A stretch of DNA of 34,769 nt from JAJZOM01 sp046703545 (GCA_046703545.1 JBJKSX010000057.1:1-34769), one strand, 5' to 3'. Counted from the first letter of the stretch, positions 1 to 8,504 are shown. The notes: a model not told the origin generated them from the sequence alone. Numbers and translations: made by a program.

Positions 1-4
1 CAAC

Positions 5-298
5 ATGATATATGATACCAATGGAATCTTTTCAAGCGTTCTTGAATTCGGTCCAGGGTTTGCAATAATCCTCAACGTGACGTCCACATATCATAGCACA
101 AAGAAGATATTCAGGTCTGTGAACACAGAATTTTCGCACGGCCAGGTGACAACTTCTGTGTGGGTTCACAAAATGGCAGCGCTGGGAACAGACCCAACAC
201 TGTACTACGGGCAGAGCACCATGTACCAGAATGTGGTGACCTCATACACTTACGTGCACCATTGGGGGTTCGAAAGGGAATTCATGAGGGATCGCTGA
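5..298 (+). CDS. C-terminal part of an unrecognised protein, cut by window edge
   Basis: The frame is open to the left edge of the window, so this is probably the last 98 or so residues of a longer gene; the first ATG at 5 may be internal. The visible part is rich in Ser, Thr, Val, Tyr and His, with an NVTST glycosylation-type sequon and alternating hydrophobic/polar stretches such as VTTSVWVHKM and VVTSYTYVHHW. That looks like beta-strand-rich extracellular sequence, but this is an inference. It ends at TGA 296-298 and is followed by a very AT-rich gap. I do not recognise the family. Confidence 0.5.
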   Translation: MIYDTNGIFSSVLEFGPGFAIILNVTSTYHSTKKIFRSVNTEFSHGQVTTSVWVHKMAALGTDPTLYYGQSTMYQNVVTSYTYVHHWGFEREFMRDR

Positions 299-414
299 AC
301 CATTGGTATTTTCAATTTTTTTATTTTTAAATTTAATTTTTTTTGATTTTTTACAAAAATTAATTTTTCAATATTTTGTCATTTCTAGCTAAGTTCAAAG
401 CTGAAGAAAGTGTT
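299..414. other. AT-rich intergenic spacer
   Basis: This spacer separates two convergent genes and consists largely of A and T runs (for example around 310-375). T-rich tracts on both strands could serve as terminators for both flanking genes. No gene is visible; short frames entering from the right are shadows of the DUF998 gene. Confidence 0.6.
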
Positions 415-990
415 TCACTTCTCTTGGGCAATTCCCAGGAGATACCCTCCAAATCCTATTTCCCAGAGCAAAATTGGGTAGAAGATCAACCTTTCATCAC
501 CACCCGATCCAAAAAGGATTCCCAGCCCCAGGTAACCGCCAAAAAGAGCCAGAAGGGAGATGGTGCCTGCTGCCAAAGAAAATTTTGAGAAATTACTTCC
601 CGTGAACCTGAAAGCCAACAAGCTGCCCAAAGCACCAAAGATTGCCACCAAATGTGCACCTATCGAATGGGTGAGGGGGTATAGATCCCAGGGAGAAATC
701 CCCACAAGAATGAATCCTGCTCCCGCAAGATAAAAGACAATTGATGAGACTTTCTTACCAGACCCCTTGAACAATATGTAGGAACTCAAGATCCAAAGCA
801 GGCCCACAACAACGATTGTGGCATTCCAGAAAATGGCCGTTGGTTCTCCAACACCACCTAAAAAGCTGATTGCATCCGTCCTGGTACTGAAGGCTGGATA
901 GACTGCCTGGAAAGCTGTTGTGACAAGCATCGCCAACATTCCACTAATCAGAAAACCTGTGCCAACTCCCTTAGATTGTTGCGTCTTCAT
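415..990 (-). CDS. DUF998 family integral membrane protein
   Basis: The product is a polytopic membrane protein of about 191 residues with roughly six hydrophobic segments. The conserved DUF998 pattern after the first helix is present: a YPAFS motif followed by AISFLG and then GEPTAIFWNAT at the start of helix two. Function of the family is not established. I chose the ATG at 990 (MKTQQSKG) because the first hydrophobic segment begins soon after it; the longer frame to 1059 adds 23 polar residues atypical of the family. The gene stands alone, convergent with the fragment at the left edge and in the same direction as the tRNA-Cys gene. Confidence 0.75.
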   Translation of the reverse strand: MKTQQSKGVGTGFLISGMLAMLVTTAFQAVYPAFSTRTDAISFLGGVGEPTAIFWNATIVVVGLLWILSSYILFKGSGKKVSSIVFYLAGAGFILVGISPWDLYPLTHSIGAHLVAIFGALGSLLAFRFTGSNFSKFSLAAGTISLLALFGGYLGLGILFGSGGDERLIFYPILLWEIGFGGYLLGIAQEK

Positions 991-1155
991 GCTTTGGAAT
1001 AATGTATTGTTACGCTCCAGCTCAAATAACCCTGTTGTGAAGCAGGTTGACTGCCACATAAAATTTTCCTCTTTAAAAACTCAAACATTTCGGACTCTTC
1101 GAAGTGATGATCACTCTAAAAATCAAGGCTGAATCATACATTATATGACAAAGGA

Positions 1156-1227
1156 AGGATAGGTAGGGATTCGAACCCTAATAGATGGGATCTGCAGTCC
1201 CACGCATAACCGCTCTGCCACCTATCC
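1156..1227 (-). tRNA. tRNA-Cys (anticodon GCA)
   Basis: A complete cloverleaf reads on the minus strand. The acceptor stem pairs GGATAGG with CCTATCC, the anticodon stem TGGGA/TCCCA holds the loop CTGCAGA with anticodon GCA, and the T-arm carries GGTTCGAATCC. The discriminator base is U73 (A at 1156 on the plus strand), the known cysteine identity base, which supports the assignment. No CCA is encoded and no intron is seen. Confidence 0.95.
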
Positions 1228-1309
1228 GAACTTTCTGGTTATACTGTAATAGACTTTAAATTTTGCAGATTGCGCTTCCTTTAATTGGAACAGGTTCATA
1301 TGGAATCTG

Positions 1310-1855
1310 ATGGATTGTGACAGTGAGATGCAGAGATATCTGGTATTCTCAGAAAAGGGAATATCTGCAGTAAGAGAAATCCTCGAACACATTGGCGCAT
1401 CGAAGATCATAGTCCGGAAACACTCATCATCAGCTGAGATTGATTTCAGAGCTCCTCAAAAGATAAAATTCAGTGACTTGAAAGATAAATTTGGCGATGG
1501 AAACAAGCTCGTCCCAGTAAAGGAAGATTTTACAGGGATGTCGCTTCAGGAAATGCTTGCAATGGCCGAAGGACTGATTCACGAGGAGAGATTCTGGGAG
1601 GCCCACAATGTACTGGAGGACCTCTGGAAAAACAGTGCAGGCAAATCAAAACAGGTTTTTCACGATATCATTGGTATTGTGGTTTCCCAGATCAAAGTTC
1701 AAATGAATCAGGAATCCACGGGGCAGACAGTCTATCTGAGGAACATCGCACATCTGAAGGAACAAAGAATAGACCTCATAACCAATCAGTTGCCTGAAAA
1801 ATTCAGTTATCCCATCAAGCTGAAGCTCTCAGAACTGTCAAGATACCTCCAATAA
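1310..1855 (+). CDS. DUF309 domain protein
   Basis: The C-terminal half (about residues 80-150) carries the DUF309 signature: ERFWEAHNVLEDLWK, then KQVFHDIIGIVVSQI, two helices with conserved Glu/His/Trp. The N-terminal 75 residues contain a small alpha/beta segment (ISAVREILEHIGASKIIVRK) that I cannot name. DUF309 function is uncharacterised. The start ATG at 1310 is the first in frame; an alternative is the ATG at 1328 (MQRYL). It is transcribed away from tRNA-Cys and towards asnS; a 50-base gap with a TATA-like element separates it from asnS, so the two are probably separate units. Confidence 0.75.
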   Translation: MDCDSEMQRYLVFSEKGISAVREILEHIGASKIIVRKHSSSAEIDFRAPQKIKFSDLKDKFGDGNKLVPVKEDFTGMSLQEMLAMAEGLIHEERFWEAHNVLEDLWKNSAGKSKQVFHDIIGIVVSQIKVQMNQESTGQTVYLRNIAHLKEQRIDLITNQLPEKFSYPIKLKLSELSRYLQ

Positions 1856-1875
1856 CTGCAAACACTAAACTATTC

Positions 1876-1884
1876 TTTTTATAA
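1876..1884 (+). promoter_or_regulatory. TATA box for asnS
   Basis: TTTTTATAA lies about 26 bases upstream of the ATG at 1906. That is the usual archaeal TATA-to-start distance, so the mRNA would be leaderless from 1906. This decides the asnS start against the ATG at 1894, which is too close to the TATA box. Confidence 0.55.
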
Positions 1885-1905
1885 CAAAGAGCTATGGTTG
1901 CTCAA

Positions 1906-3195
1906 ATGAGCCAGATCAGAGACATCAGCGTTGATTCCAGCGAAGGAAAGGAAGTCACAGTCAGAGGCTGGGTCTACAGGATAAGGAGCAGCGGAAAGCT
2001 GACGTTCATTGTGCTCAGGGATTCGACAGGCATTATCCAGATGCTTTCAAGCACAAGATCCCTCAACGAGGAACAGCACAAGGAACTCTCGGCGCTCACT
2101 GTGGAAAGCAGCCTTGAAGTAACAGGAATACTTCACAAGGACAATCGTGCAGCCACAGGTTATGAGATCGAGATCAAAGGGTACAGGATATACCAGCGGA
2201 ACGAGAATTTCCCAATATCAAAAGACCTTGGTGAAGAGTTTCTGCTGGACAACAGGCATCTTTGGCTCAGAAGCAGGGAATTCACTGCAATGATGAAGAT
2301 CAGGTCAACCATCTTCAAGGCATTTGCAGATTTCTACTATCAGGAAGGTTACTACCAGGTCCAGCCTCCAATAATGGTTTCTACAGCCACAGAAGGAGGT
2401 TCAACACTGTTCAAGGTTCCTTTCTTCGGAGACACCGTCTCACTTTCGCAGAGTTCTCAGTTCTACCTTGAAACTTTCATATTCAGCCTGGAAAAGGTAT
2501 TCACAATATCACCAAGCTTCAGGGCAGAAAAATCTAGGACTTTCAGGCACCTCACAGAATACTGGCACGCTGAGGCTGAAATTGCATTTGTTGAGAACGA
2601 GGGAATGATGGACATCGAAGAGAAGATGATAGAATACATCGTTTCTGAAGTCGTCAAGAACCACGAAGAGGACCTGAAGACCATAGGGAGGGACATTGAG
2701 ACATTGAAGAAATTCAAGGCCCCGTTCCCAAGGATAAGATACTCAAAGCTTATTGAAATGGCGAAGGAATGGGGCATGGACCTGAAGTACGGCGATGATC
2801 TGGGTGCAGATGAGGAAAGGCAAATCACCAAGCACTTTGAAAAACCTGTTTTCATCACGCATTTCCCCACAGAACTGAAGACGTTCTACCACATGCCGGA
2901 TCCCGAGAATCCAAAGGAAATTCTCTGCCACGACCTCCTTGCACCGGAAGGTTATGGGGAGGTTGTCGGTGGTGGCGAGAGAATCTGGGACCTTGAACTC
3001 CTTGAGAGCAGGATGAAGGAAGCAAATCTTCCAAAGGATGACTACTACTGGTACCTGGATCTGAGGAAATATGGCAGCGTTCCACACTCAGGCTTTGGCC
3101 TGGGGCTGGACAGGCTTTCAATGTGGATAATGCATCTTGACAACATCAAGGAGGCCATACCATATCCTAGAACAATAAGGAGAACCAGACCATAG
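1906..3195 (+). CDS. asnS: Asparaginyl-tRNA synthetase
   Basis: Class IIb aminoacyl-tRNA synthetase that charges tRNA-Asn with asparagine. The N-terminal OB-fold anticodon domain (about residues 1-100) starts with VTVRGWVYRIRSSGKLTFI. The catalytic core follows: motif 2 around SPSFRAEKSRTFRHLTEYW, and the C-terminal motif 3 GSVPHSGFGLGLDRL. The ending IPYPRT and the preceding YYWYLDLRKYG are typical of AsnRS, whereas AspRS usually ends in LFPRD; this favours asnS over a non-discriminating aspS. Length of about 430 residues is normal. Start chosen by the TATA distance. It appears monocistronic. Confidence 0.92.
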   Translation: MSQIRDISVDSSEGKEVTVRGWVYRIRSSGKLTFIVLRDSTGIIQMLSSTRSLNEEQHKELSALTVESSLEVTGILHKDNRAATGYEIEIKGYRIYQRNENFPISKDLGEEFLLDNRHLWLRSREFTAMMKIRSTIFKAFADFYYQEGYYQVQPPIMVSTATEGGSTLFKVPFFGDTVSLSQSSQFYLETFIFSLEKVFTISPSFRAEKSRTFRHLTEYWHAEAEIAFVENEGMMDIEEKMIEYIVSEVVKNHEEDLKTIGRDIETLKKFKAPFPRIRYSKLIEMAKEWGMDLKYGDDLGADEERQITKHFEKPVFITHFPTELKTFYHMPDPENPKEILCHDLLAPEGYGEVVGGGERIWDLELLESRMKEANLPKDDYYWYLDLRKYGSVPHSGFGLGLDRLSMWIMHLDNIKEAIPYPRTIRRTRP

Positions 3196-3235
3196 TTCTC
3201 CAATTTAAGTTCAGAAATCAAACCATTAATAAGCC

Positions 3236-3718
3236 GTGTGGAATTTTCTTACTGTGAACAGCACCTTCACGGTTATAGGTCTAATCTTTCTTGCTCTTGG
3301 AGGCTATGCCCTGTATGCAGGTGCTATGCTTACCAGCGCTTTTGCACTTGCAGTGGGGATATTTATTTCTGCTTATTCGGCCATGATTCCGAGTGAGAAA
3401 CAGATCAAAAAGAAACTGCAAAAGGGAGTTGTTGGCGGCTTCCTGGATCTGGGGAAGAAGAAGATTGAGAAAGGAACTGCAAAAATAGATTACGAGAGCT
3501 TCAAGGAAATTGTCGAAAAACTTACCCCCATCATATCTGACCTCCCAACAATGCCTGAGATCGGCTTCGACAGCATTTACCTCCACTACCCTGGCGAAGC
3601 TGATGCAGAGGACGCACTTGAGCAGATCCAGAGACTTTCCCTGGAAGCAAGCCTGGTTCCGGACAAGAGTGAATGGGCGGTCAAGATAGACGTTCCTGGC
3701 AACGACATCCAGAAGTGA
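3236..3718 (+). CDS. Small membrane protein with cytoplasmic charged domain
   Basis: I do not recognise this family. The protein has two closely spaced hydrophobic helices at the N-terminus (about residues 10-28 and 32-50), then a Lys-rich amphipathic segment (SEKQIKKKLQKG) and a mixed alpha/beta acidic domain to residue 160. The start is GTG at 3236; another GTG at 3254 (VNSTFTV) would still keep both helices. It sits between asnS and hemE in the same direction, with gaps of about 40 bases on each side. Confidence 0.65.
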   Translation: MWNFLTVNSTFTVIGLIFLALGGYALYAGAMLTSAFALAVGIFISAYSAMIPSEKQIKKKLQKGVVGGFLDLGKKKIEKGTAKIDYESFKEIVEKLTPIISDLPTMPEIGFDSIYLHYPGEADAEDALEQIQRLSLEASLVPDKSEWAVKIDVPGNDIQK

Positions 3719-3760
3719 GCCTTGTGAAAACTTCATAATTATTACCAAAATAAGGTAGAA

Positions 3761-4783
3761 ATGAACGATTTCATTGCGGCCCTGAAAGGGGAGCCTCATG
3801 AGCATACCCCGGTTTGGTTTATGCGGCAGGCAGGACGCTACCTTCCCGGTTACACTTCTCTGAGGAAGGAACACAGCATAAAGGAAATATGTGCTGACAG
3901 GGACCTCACGGTGAAGGTCACTGAGGAGCCCCTGGATCTTCTGGGTGTGGACGCCGCAATAATATTCGCAGACATCACCACCCCAATAGAGGCAATGGGG
4001 TTTGGCCTTGAATTCAAGGAAGGAGTTGGGCCTGTAATTTCAAAACCTTACAGTGAGAATCCCAATCTTGCCGGCATACACGATTTTGACATCTCAGAAT
4101 TCAGGTACGCCACATATTCCGCAATAAGCAAGTTCAAGGAAAAGAACCCTCAGTTTCCTTTGATCGGTTTTGCAGGCGGCCCTCTGACAATCGTATCATA
4201 CATTGTTGCTGGGAAGGCAGATCGTGAACTTTCCAAAACAAGGAGGCTCCTGTATGGAAAGGATGAAGGGTTTGTTACTCTGATGGAAATGGTCAGGGAA
4301 ATGGTCATAGAAAACTGCCGGGCCCAGATCAGGAGCGGAGCCGATGCCATTCAGATTTTTGACAGCTGGGCCGGATTTCTCCCCCCTTCAGAATTCCGTG
4401 AGTATTCCGCCAGGTACCTCATGGACATCGTGAATGAGCTCTCAGTTGGTGCCCCCCTCATTTATTTCAGCACACAGACAACTGGAATGCTTGAGGAACT
4501 CCAGGCAACGGGGTTCAATGTGCTGAGCCTTGACTGGAGATGCGATCTCCCATCGGTTTCCAGGAAGGTCAAGGCGGAAATATCGCTTCAGGGAAACATT
4601 GATCCCACCCTTGTAGCAGGGTCTCCTGAATCGTCTGTCCGTGAAGCGGGCAGGCTAGTGGAAGGAATGGCCCAAAGGGAAGGTTATATCCTGAACCTTG
4701 GGCACGGAGTTCTGCCGGACACAAAACCCGAGACCTTAAGGGAAATTGTAAGAACTGCGCACCAATTCAGGGGTAGAAAATGA
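3761..4783 (+). CDS. hemE: Uroporphyrinogen decarboxylase
   Basis: HemE decarboxylates the four acetate side chains of uroporphyrinogen III to give coproporphyrinogen III. Hallmark residues are visible: WFMRQAGRYLPGY near residue 19 with Arg22 and Arg26 (substrate-binding arginines of the family), IFADITTP with the essential aspartate, FDSWAG with the conserved serine, and LNLGHGVLPDT with the conserved histidine near the C-terminus. Length 340 is normal. The stop codon overlaps the hemH start in ATGA, so translation of the two is probably coupled. The pairing with hemH points to a coproporphyrinogen/protoporphyrin-type heme route, not the siroheme-dependent route usual in archaea. Confidence 0.95.
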   Translation: MNDFIAALKGEPHEHTPVWFMRQAGRYLPGYTSLRKEHSIKEICADRDLTVKVTEEPLDLLGVDAAIIFADITTPIEAMGFGLEFKEGVGPVISKPYSENPNLAGIHDFDISEFRYATYSAISKFKEKNPQFPLIGFAGGPLTIVSYIVAGKADRELSKTRRLLYGKDEGFVTLMEMVREMVIENCRAQIRSGADAIQIFDSWAGFLPPSEFREYSARYLMDIVNELSVGAPLIYFSTQTTGMLEELQATGFNVLSLDWRCDLPSVSRKVKAEISLQGNIDPTLVAGSPESSVREAGRLVEGMAQREGYILNLGHGVLPDTKPETLREIVRTAHQFRGRK

Positions 4784-5682
4784 TTTCAGTCATACTTATG
4801 GCGTATGGCAGCCCATCAAGAATGGAGGATGTCATGCCCTATCTCCAGGGCATATATGAGGGCAAGCCGGTTCCAGATTATGCAGTAAGGGAAAACACAG
4901 AGAAATATGCCATGGCAAATGGGATTTCTCCTTCCAATGCCATTGTTGACAGAATCGTTGACAAACTGGAAAGAGAGCTAAATTCAAAGGGGCATTTCAA
5001 GGTGATACTTGGAAACAAGCACTGGAAACCTTCCCTGCAGGATGCCGTTGCAGAAGCTGAGAGTGCAGGTTCAGAGGGCATAGTGGCCGTGCCATTATTC
5101 CCATTCAGGTCAACCAATGTGATGAATTCCTATCTGGAGCCGACCCGATCAGCAATTGACTCACAGGGCTTAAGGATGGAAGTCAGGTTTGTGAATGGCT
5201 TTTCCCCTGAGGAACTGTCATCCATGTGGCAGGGGATTCTTTCTGGACAACAGATAGGCGAGGAAACTGCTCTGCTTTTTGACGCCCACAGCCTTCCACT
5301 CTTCAGAGGGCCCGAAAAGGAATACGACGATGCCTTTATTGAAACCGCAAGGCTCACTGCAGAGAAACTCGGCGTCAAGGAGTACTTCTATGCATACCAG
5401 AGTCGCGGGAAATATGGAAACACATGGCTTGAGCCATCTGTTTACCATAGACTTGACGAAATAAAGAGCAAAGGGTTCAGGGAGGTACTGGCAGTTCCCA
5501 TAGGCTTCATCTACGAGCATCTTGAGATTCTCTACGACCTTGATTTCGAGTTTGGCGGTAAGGTCAGGGTGGCTGGCCTCAAGTACAGCCGCTCAGGATT
5601 GCCTAATGATTCCCAGGACTTCATATCCATACTGAAAAATCACATTATATTGGAAGCAGGTGAAATGATTGAACAGCCTTAG
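4780..5682 (+). CDS. hemH: Ferrochelatase (protoporphyrin or coproporphyrin type)
   Basis: This enzyme inserts ferrous iron into a porphyrin at the end of heme synthesis. The family motifs are in order: N-terminal LMAYGSPSRMEDVMPYL, central LLFDAHSLPLF with the catalytic histidine, then YAYQSRGKYGNTWLEPS, and VPIGFIYEHLEILYDLDFE with the conserved glutamates. QSRGKYG resembles the QS.G pattern of coproporphyrin ferrochelatases (CpfC) at least as well as that of protoporphyrin enzymes, so the substrate is open. Length of 300 is on the short side but complete. It overlaps hemE by 4 bases upstream and the next gene by 14 bases. Confidence 0.88.
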   Translation: MISVILMAYGSPSRMEDVMPYLQGIYEGKPVPDYAVRENTEKYAMANGISPSNAIVDRIVDKLERELNSKGHFKVILGNKHWKPSLQDAVAEAESAGSEGIVAVPLFPFRSTNVMNSYLEPTRSAIDSQGLRMEVRFVNGFSPEELSSMWQGILSGQQIGEETALLFDAHSLPLFRGPEKEYDDAFIETARLTAEKLGVKEYFYAYQSRGKYGNTWLEPSVYHRLDEIKSKGFREVLAVPIGFIYEHLEILYDLDFEFGGKVRVAGLKYSRSGLPNDSQDFISILKNHIILEAGEMIEQP

Positions 5683-6571
5683 TGTCTTTGCATATGATTT
5701 GAACGACTTCCTGAAAGTTGTTTCAAAGAAGGGAACAGAAAGCGACATAGCCCTGTACAACCGGAAGGACGGGGACGACATCTACACATTTCTCGCCCCC
5801 TCAAGGTTTCCAGACAAGATATCCCCTCTCACTGACTGCATTTATCCTTCAGACTACGCAATCCTCAATGGCAACAACCTCACAAAGGAACTTGGGGAGG
5901 TGATAATTGCACTGGACCTGATGGGGCTCAGGAAAGGGCACTTCATTGTCGATGATGATAGCAAGATAGACCAAATCAAGTCGGTCATATCAAAGACTTC
6001 CCTGAAGGAATTCGGGTTCTTTTCGGGAAACCCAATGGAGTTCATGGAAATCCTCTCCAAGGAGAAGCACAAGCCAAGGTTCAGCAAGCCAACAGTCCTT
6101 ATTGACCACTTCTTCAAGGTGAAGAGCGTTGGCACTGTGGCACTGGGAGTGGTCCTTGGCGGAAAAGTGGAAAAGCACCAGAAGCTCAACTGCTCTTACA
6201 TTGACAAGGAAGCCATGGTCAAGTCAATCCAGGTGCAGGATCAGGACCAGGATTCGGTGGAAAGTGGAACAAGAGTTGGGCTTTCACTGAAGAATGTGGA
6301 TGCCGATGAGCTTGAGAGGGGCATGTTCATGTCGGAAGGGCAATTCGAGTATCTCAGTGAATTCGATGCAAAAATCGAGATGCATCCTGCTGTGAAGGCA
6401 CCTGAGGATTCAGACTTTGAAATCTTCGTTTCTGACCAGATGCGCTTCCAGAGGGGGTTTTACAACGGCGGAAAAGTGAAGCTCGAGAAGCCGGTTGTTA
6501 AAATGAAGGACAGCCTTGTGCTGGCAATGCCAAACAGGTCACCGAGAGTTCAGGGCAAGATCAGTTTCTAG
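5669..6571 (+). CDS. EF-Tu domain-2-like protein without GTPase motifs
   Basis: Residues from about 135 onward match domain 2 of translational GTPases: IDHFFKVKSVGTVALGVVLG, then the YIDKEAMVKSIQVQD segment and TRVGLSLKNVDADELERGM. This is the beta-barrel pattern of EF-Tu, SelB and GTPBP1. The first 130 residues, where a G domain would lie, show no P-loop (GxxxxGKT), no DxxG and no NKxD. It is therefore a degenerate or stand-alone relative of SelB/EF1A, and its role is unknown. The start is TTG at 5669, overlapping hemH by 14 bases, so it is the third gene of the heme operon by position. Its 3' end overlaps the convergent purD by 11 bases. Confidence 0.75.
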   Translation: MNSLSVFAYDLNDFLKVVSKKGTESDIALYNRKDGDDIYTFLAPSRFPDKISPLTDCIYPSDYAILNGNNLTKELGEVIIALDLMGLRKGHFIVDDDSKIDQIKSVISKTSLKEFGFFSGNPMEFMEILSKEKHKPRFSKPTVLIDHFFKVKSVGTVALGVVLGGKVEKHQKLNCSYIDKEAMVKSIQVQDQDQDSVESGTRVGLSLKNVDADELERGMFMSEGQFEYLSEFDAKIEMHPAVKAPEDSDFEIFVSDQMRFQRGFYNGGKVKLEKPVVKMKDSLVLAMPNRSPRVQGKISF

Positions 6572-7859
6572 GAGAGCCCGATCTCTTTCTGGCCATCATT
6601 TCCCGAGATCCAATGTCGTGCCTTATGAAGTAATCCCCGCTGAAATTGGAAAGATTGCCTTCGACAACGTCTGATGCTTCCTCGATTGAGTCCGCGATTC
6701 CAACCAGTGCCAGTGATCTGGATGAAGTCATCTCAACCCTGTCAAGCGTTCCCGAGACTGCAGCATAGTAGAGCCTTGTGTTTGATCCAAGGCCGTCCCT
6801 GTTTATTTCAACAGTGCCGGGCTCGGATTTGGTCCCGTAACCCCTGGGAACCAAGTACTTGAGTACAGTGGCCTTTCTGTCGAAGGATATGCCTGACTTC
6901 AGGTTCCCTTGCGCAATTGAATAAAGCAGTTCAGTGAAGTCTCCCCTGAACAGGCTGAGGACATTCATGCTCTCAGGGTCAGCAAAGCGTGCGTTTATCT
7001 CTATTACTTTCGGCCCCTGCGGCGTCTCCATGAACTGCCCATACATAACGCCCCTGAAAATGTCGCCATCCTTTGCCATGGCTGAAACAATATCCTGCAT
7101 AATGGACGCAGCCTTGTCGCGGCTCGAAGCTGAAACGAATGGGAGAAGCCCATCAGAGTCTGTTATGGTACCCATCCCGCCTGTGTTGGGCCCGGTATCG
7201 CCTTCAAAGGCCCTCTTGAAGTCCTGGGCAAGCGGGGTGGTTAGTATTTTCCTGCCGTCCGTGAATATCTGGAGTGAGAACTCCTCCCCCCTGAGCCTTT
7301 CCTCAAGAAGTACCTGGCCATCCTTTTCTAATAGTTGGGAACCGTAACTGAGACTTTCCTCAAACCCGTTCAGGTGTTCCCCCATCACCTTTACTCCCTT
7401 GCCCCCTGTGAGCCCAATTGGCTTGATTGCGTACTCTCTGCTGGTTGAGGATAGAAATTCTGAGAGTTCGGCCTTATCTGTGAAAAGCTGTGAAAATATG
7501 TTGCCTGCAATATTGTGTTTGCTCAGGAGTTCTCTCATATACGCCTTGGAAGTCTCAATTCTTGCAGCTTCCCGAGAGGGAGACGCAACCAGGATCCCAC
7601 TCTTTTCGAGTTCTCCTGCTAGTGGAGTGTCCAACACGGGATCAGGCCCTATGAATGCAATGTCGACGCTGTTTTTAACTGCAAAATCAGCGATCCTTTC
7701 ATGATCGAGCTCGTTGCATATCAGGTGGGCTCTCGAAAGGCTAACTATGGATGGGTTTCTGTTCTTCAACGCTGCATAGAGTTCTGATCCGCTCTCCACT
7801 ATTTTCCTAGCGACAGCATCTTCCCTTCCGCCACCGCCAATTAGCAATACCTTATTCAT
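6561..7859 (-). CDS. purD: Phosphoribosylamine-glycine ligase
   Basis: PurD joins 5-phosphoribosylamine and glycine with ATP, the second step of purine synthesis. The start MNKVLLIGGGGREDAVARKI is the family's N-terminal nucleotide-fold signature; the ATP-grasp core shows IKPIGLTGGKGVKVMG, EEFSLQIFTDG, and the metal-binding VIEINARFADPESMNVL. Length 432 is normal. The ATG at 7859 is chosen because the GGGGRE motif must begin within the first dozen residues; it overlaps the scpB stop by 8 bases, so the two are one operon. Confidence 0.95.
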   Translation of the reverse strand: MNKVLLIGGGGREDAVARKIVESGSELYAALKNRNPSIVSLSRAHLICNELDHERIADFAVKNSVDIAFIGPDPVLDTPLAGELEKSGILVASPSREAARIETSKAYMRELLSKHNIAGNIFSQLFTDKAELSEFLSSTSREYAIKPIGLTGGKGVKVMGEHLNGFEESLSYGSQLLEKDGQVLLEERLRGEEFSLQIFTDGRKILTTPLAQDFKRAFEGDTGPNTGGMGTITDSDGLLPFVSASSRDKAASIMQDIVSAMAKDGDIFRGVMYGQFMETPQGPKVIEINARFADPESMNVLSLFRGDFTELLYSIAQGNLKSGISFDRKATVLKYLVPRGYGTKSEPGTVEINRDGLGSNTRLYYAAVSGTLDRVEMTSSRSLALVGIADSIEEASDVVEGNLSNFSGDYFIRHDIGSREMMARKRSGSPRN

Positions 7860-8352
7860 TGGCCACTTCTTCTCCCGTTGATTTTGCCCTGCTCTCAAGC
7901 TCCTTTCTGTCTATGTTGAAATACCTGTAGAATTCCTTCGTGACACTGTAAAGTTCAGTGTTCCTGTATTTGCGCGCGCTCAGGAATTTCTTCTGCACGA
8001 GCCCAATAAGAGGTTCCCTGGATCGTTCTCCATGGTGGTCAATAATTGTGCCTCTCATGCATTCCGGGTTTGCTGCCACAAAGCCCAGTATCTTAAGTTC
8101 AAGGTTTGACACCTCTCTTTTGGAAACCGGCGTAACAATATCGGAAAATTCGTTCTTCAGCTGCATCTTGTACCTTATTCCAGTCCGGACGATGTCAAGT
8201 GAAGTCTTCCTCTTTCTGTATGACCTGATGAGCGATTTCATGACCTTCATTATCTCATCCTTGTTCTCACCCAGAACCATGGCAATATCCGCAACGGACA
8301 TGGGGCTCTCGGACGCATACAGGATGGCTTCAACCTTCTCATCAAGGTCCAT
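7852..8352 (-). CDS. scpB: Chromosome segregation and condensation protein ScpB
   Basis: ScpB is the winged-helix subunit that works with the kleisin ScpA and an SMC protein in chromosome organisation. The N-terminus (LDEKVEAILYASESPMSVADIAMVLG) matches the first winged helix of ScpB, and the second one (residues about 80-150) contains SNLELKILGFVAANPECMRG. Length 166 is close to the bacterial size. No scpA lies beside it in this window; the next gene downstream is purD. Confidence 0.85.
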   Translation of the reverse strand: MDLDEKVEAILYASESPMSVADIAMVLGENKDEIMKVMKSLIRSYRKRKTSLDIVRTGIRYKMQLKNEFSDIVTPVSKREVSNLELKILGFVAANPECMRGTIIDHHGERSREPLIGLVQKKFLSARKYRNTELYSVTKEFYRYFNIDRKELESRAKSTGEEVANE

Positions 8353-8504
8353 GGACTGTAATTAACACCTGAATATAATTTAAATTCGGTGTCCCTGCAT
8401 TTTGGACACACGGTAGAATCCCATTCATGATTGCCACAGAATTCTGTGAAAATACCTGGAAGCTGATTTGCCAGCCTTCCACATTGAGAGTTTACAGTCA
8501 CCAT
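8250..8504 (-). CDS. Possible small zinc-binding ORF upstream of and overlapping scpB
   Basis: An ATG-started frame (MVTVNSQCG) fills the space before scpB and contains FCGNHEWDSTVCPKC, a plausible Cys/His zinc site (C, H, then CxxC). Its codons look like those of nearby genes up to about 8360, but the last third overlaps scpB in another frame, where it becomes Arg/Pro-rich shadow sequence. TATA-like sequences lie just upstream (8520-8527 and about 8533-8542 on the minus strand). Either it is a real microprotein whose end is affected by an indel or recoding, or this is the leader of the scpB mRNA. Confidence 0.3.
   Translation of the reverse strand: MVTVNSQCGRLANQLPGIFTEFCGNHEWDSTVCPKCRDTEFKLYSGVNYSPWTLMRRLKPSCMRPRAPCPLRILPWFWVRTRMR

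Noticed and set aside
6934..7704. Plus-strand frames of 137 and 101 residues inside purD
   Set aside because: They lie wholly opposite purD and show no domain likeness.
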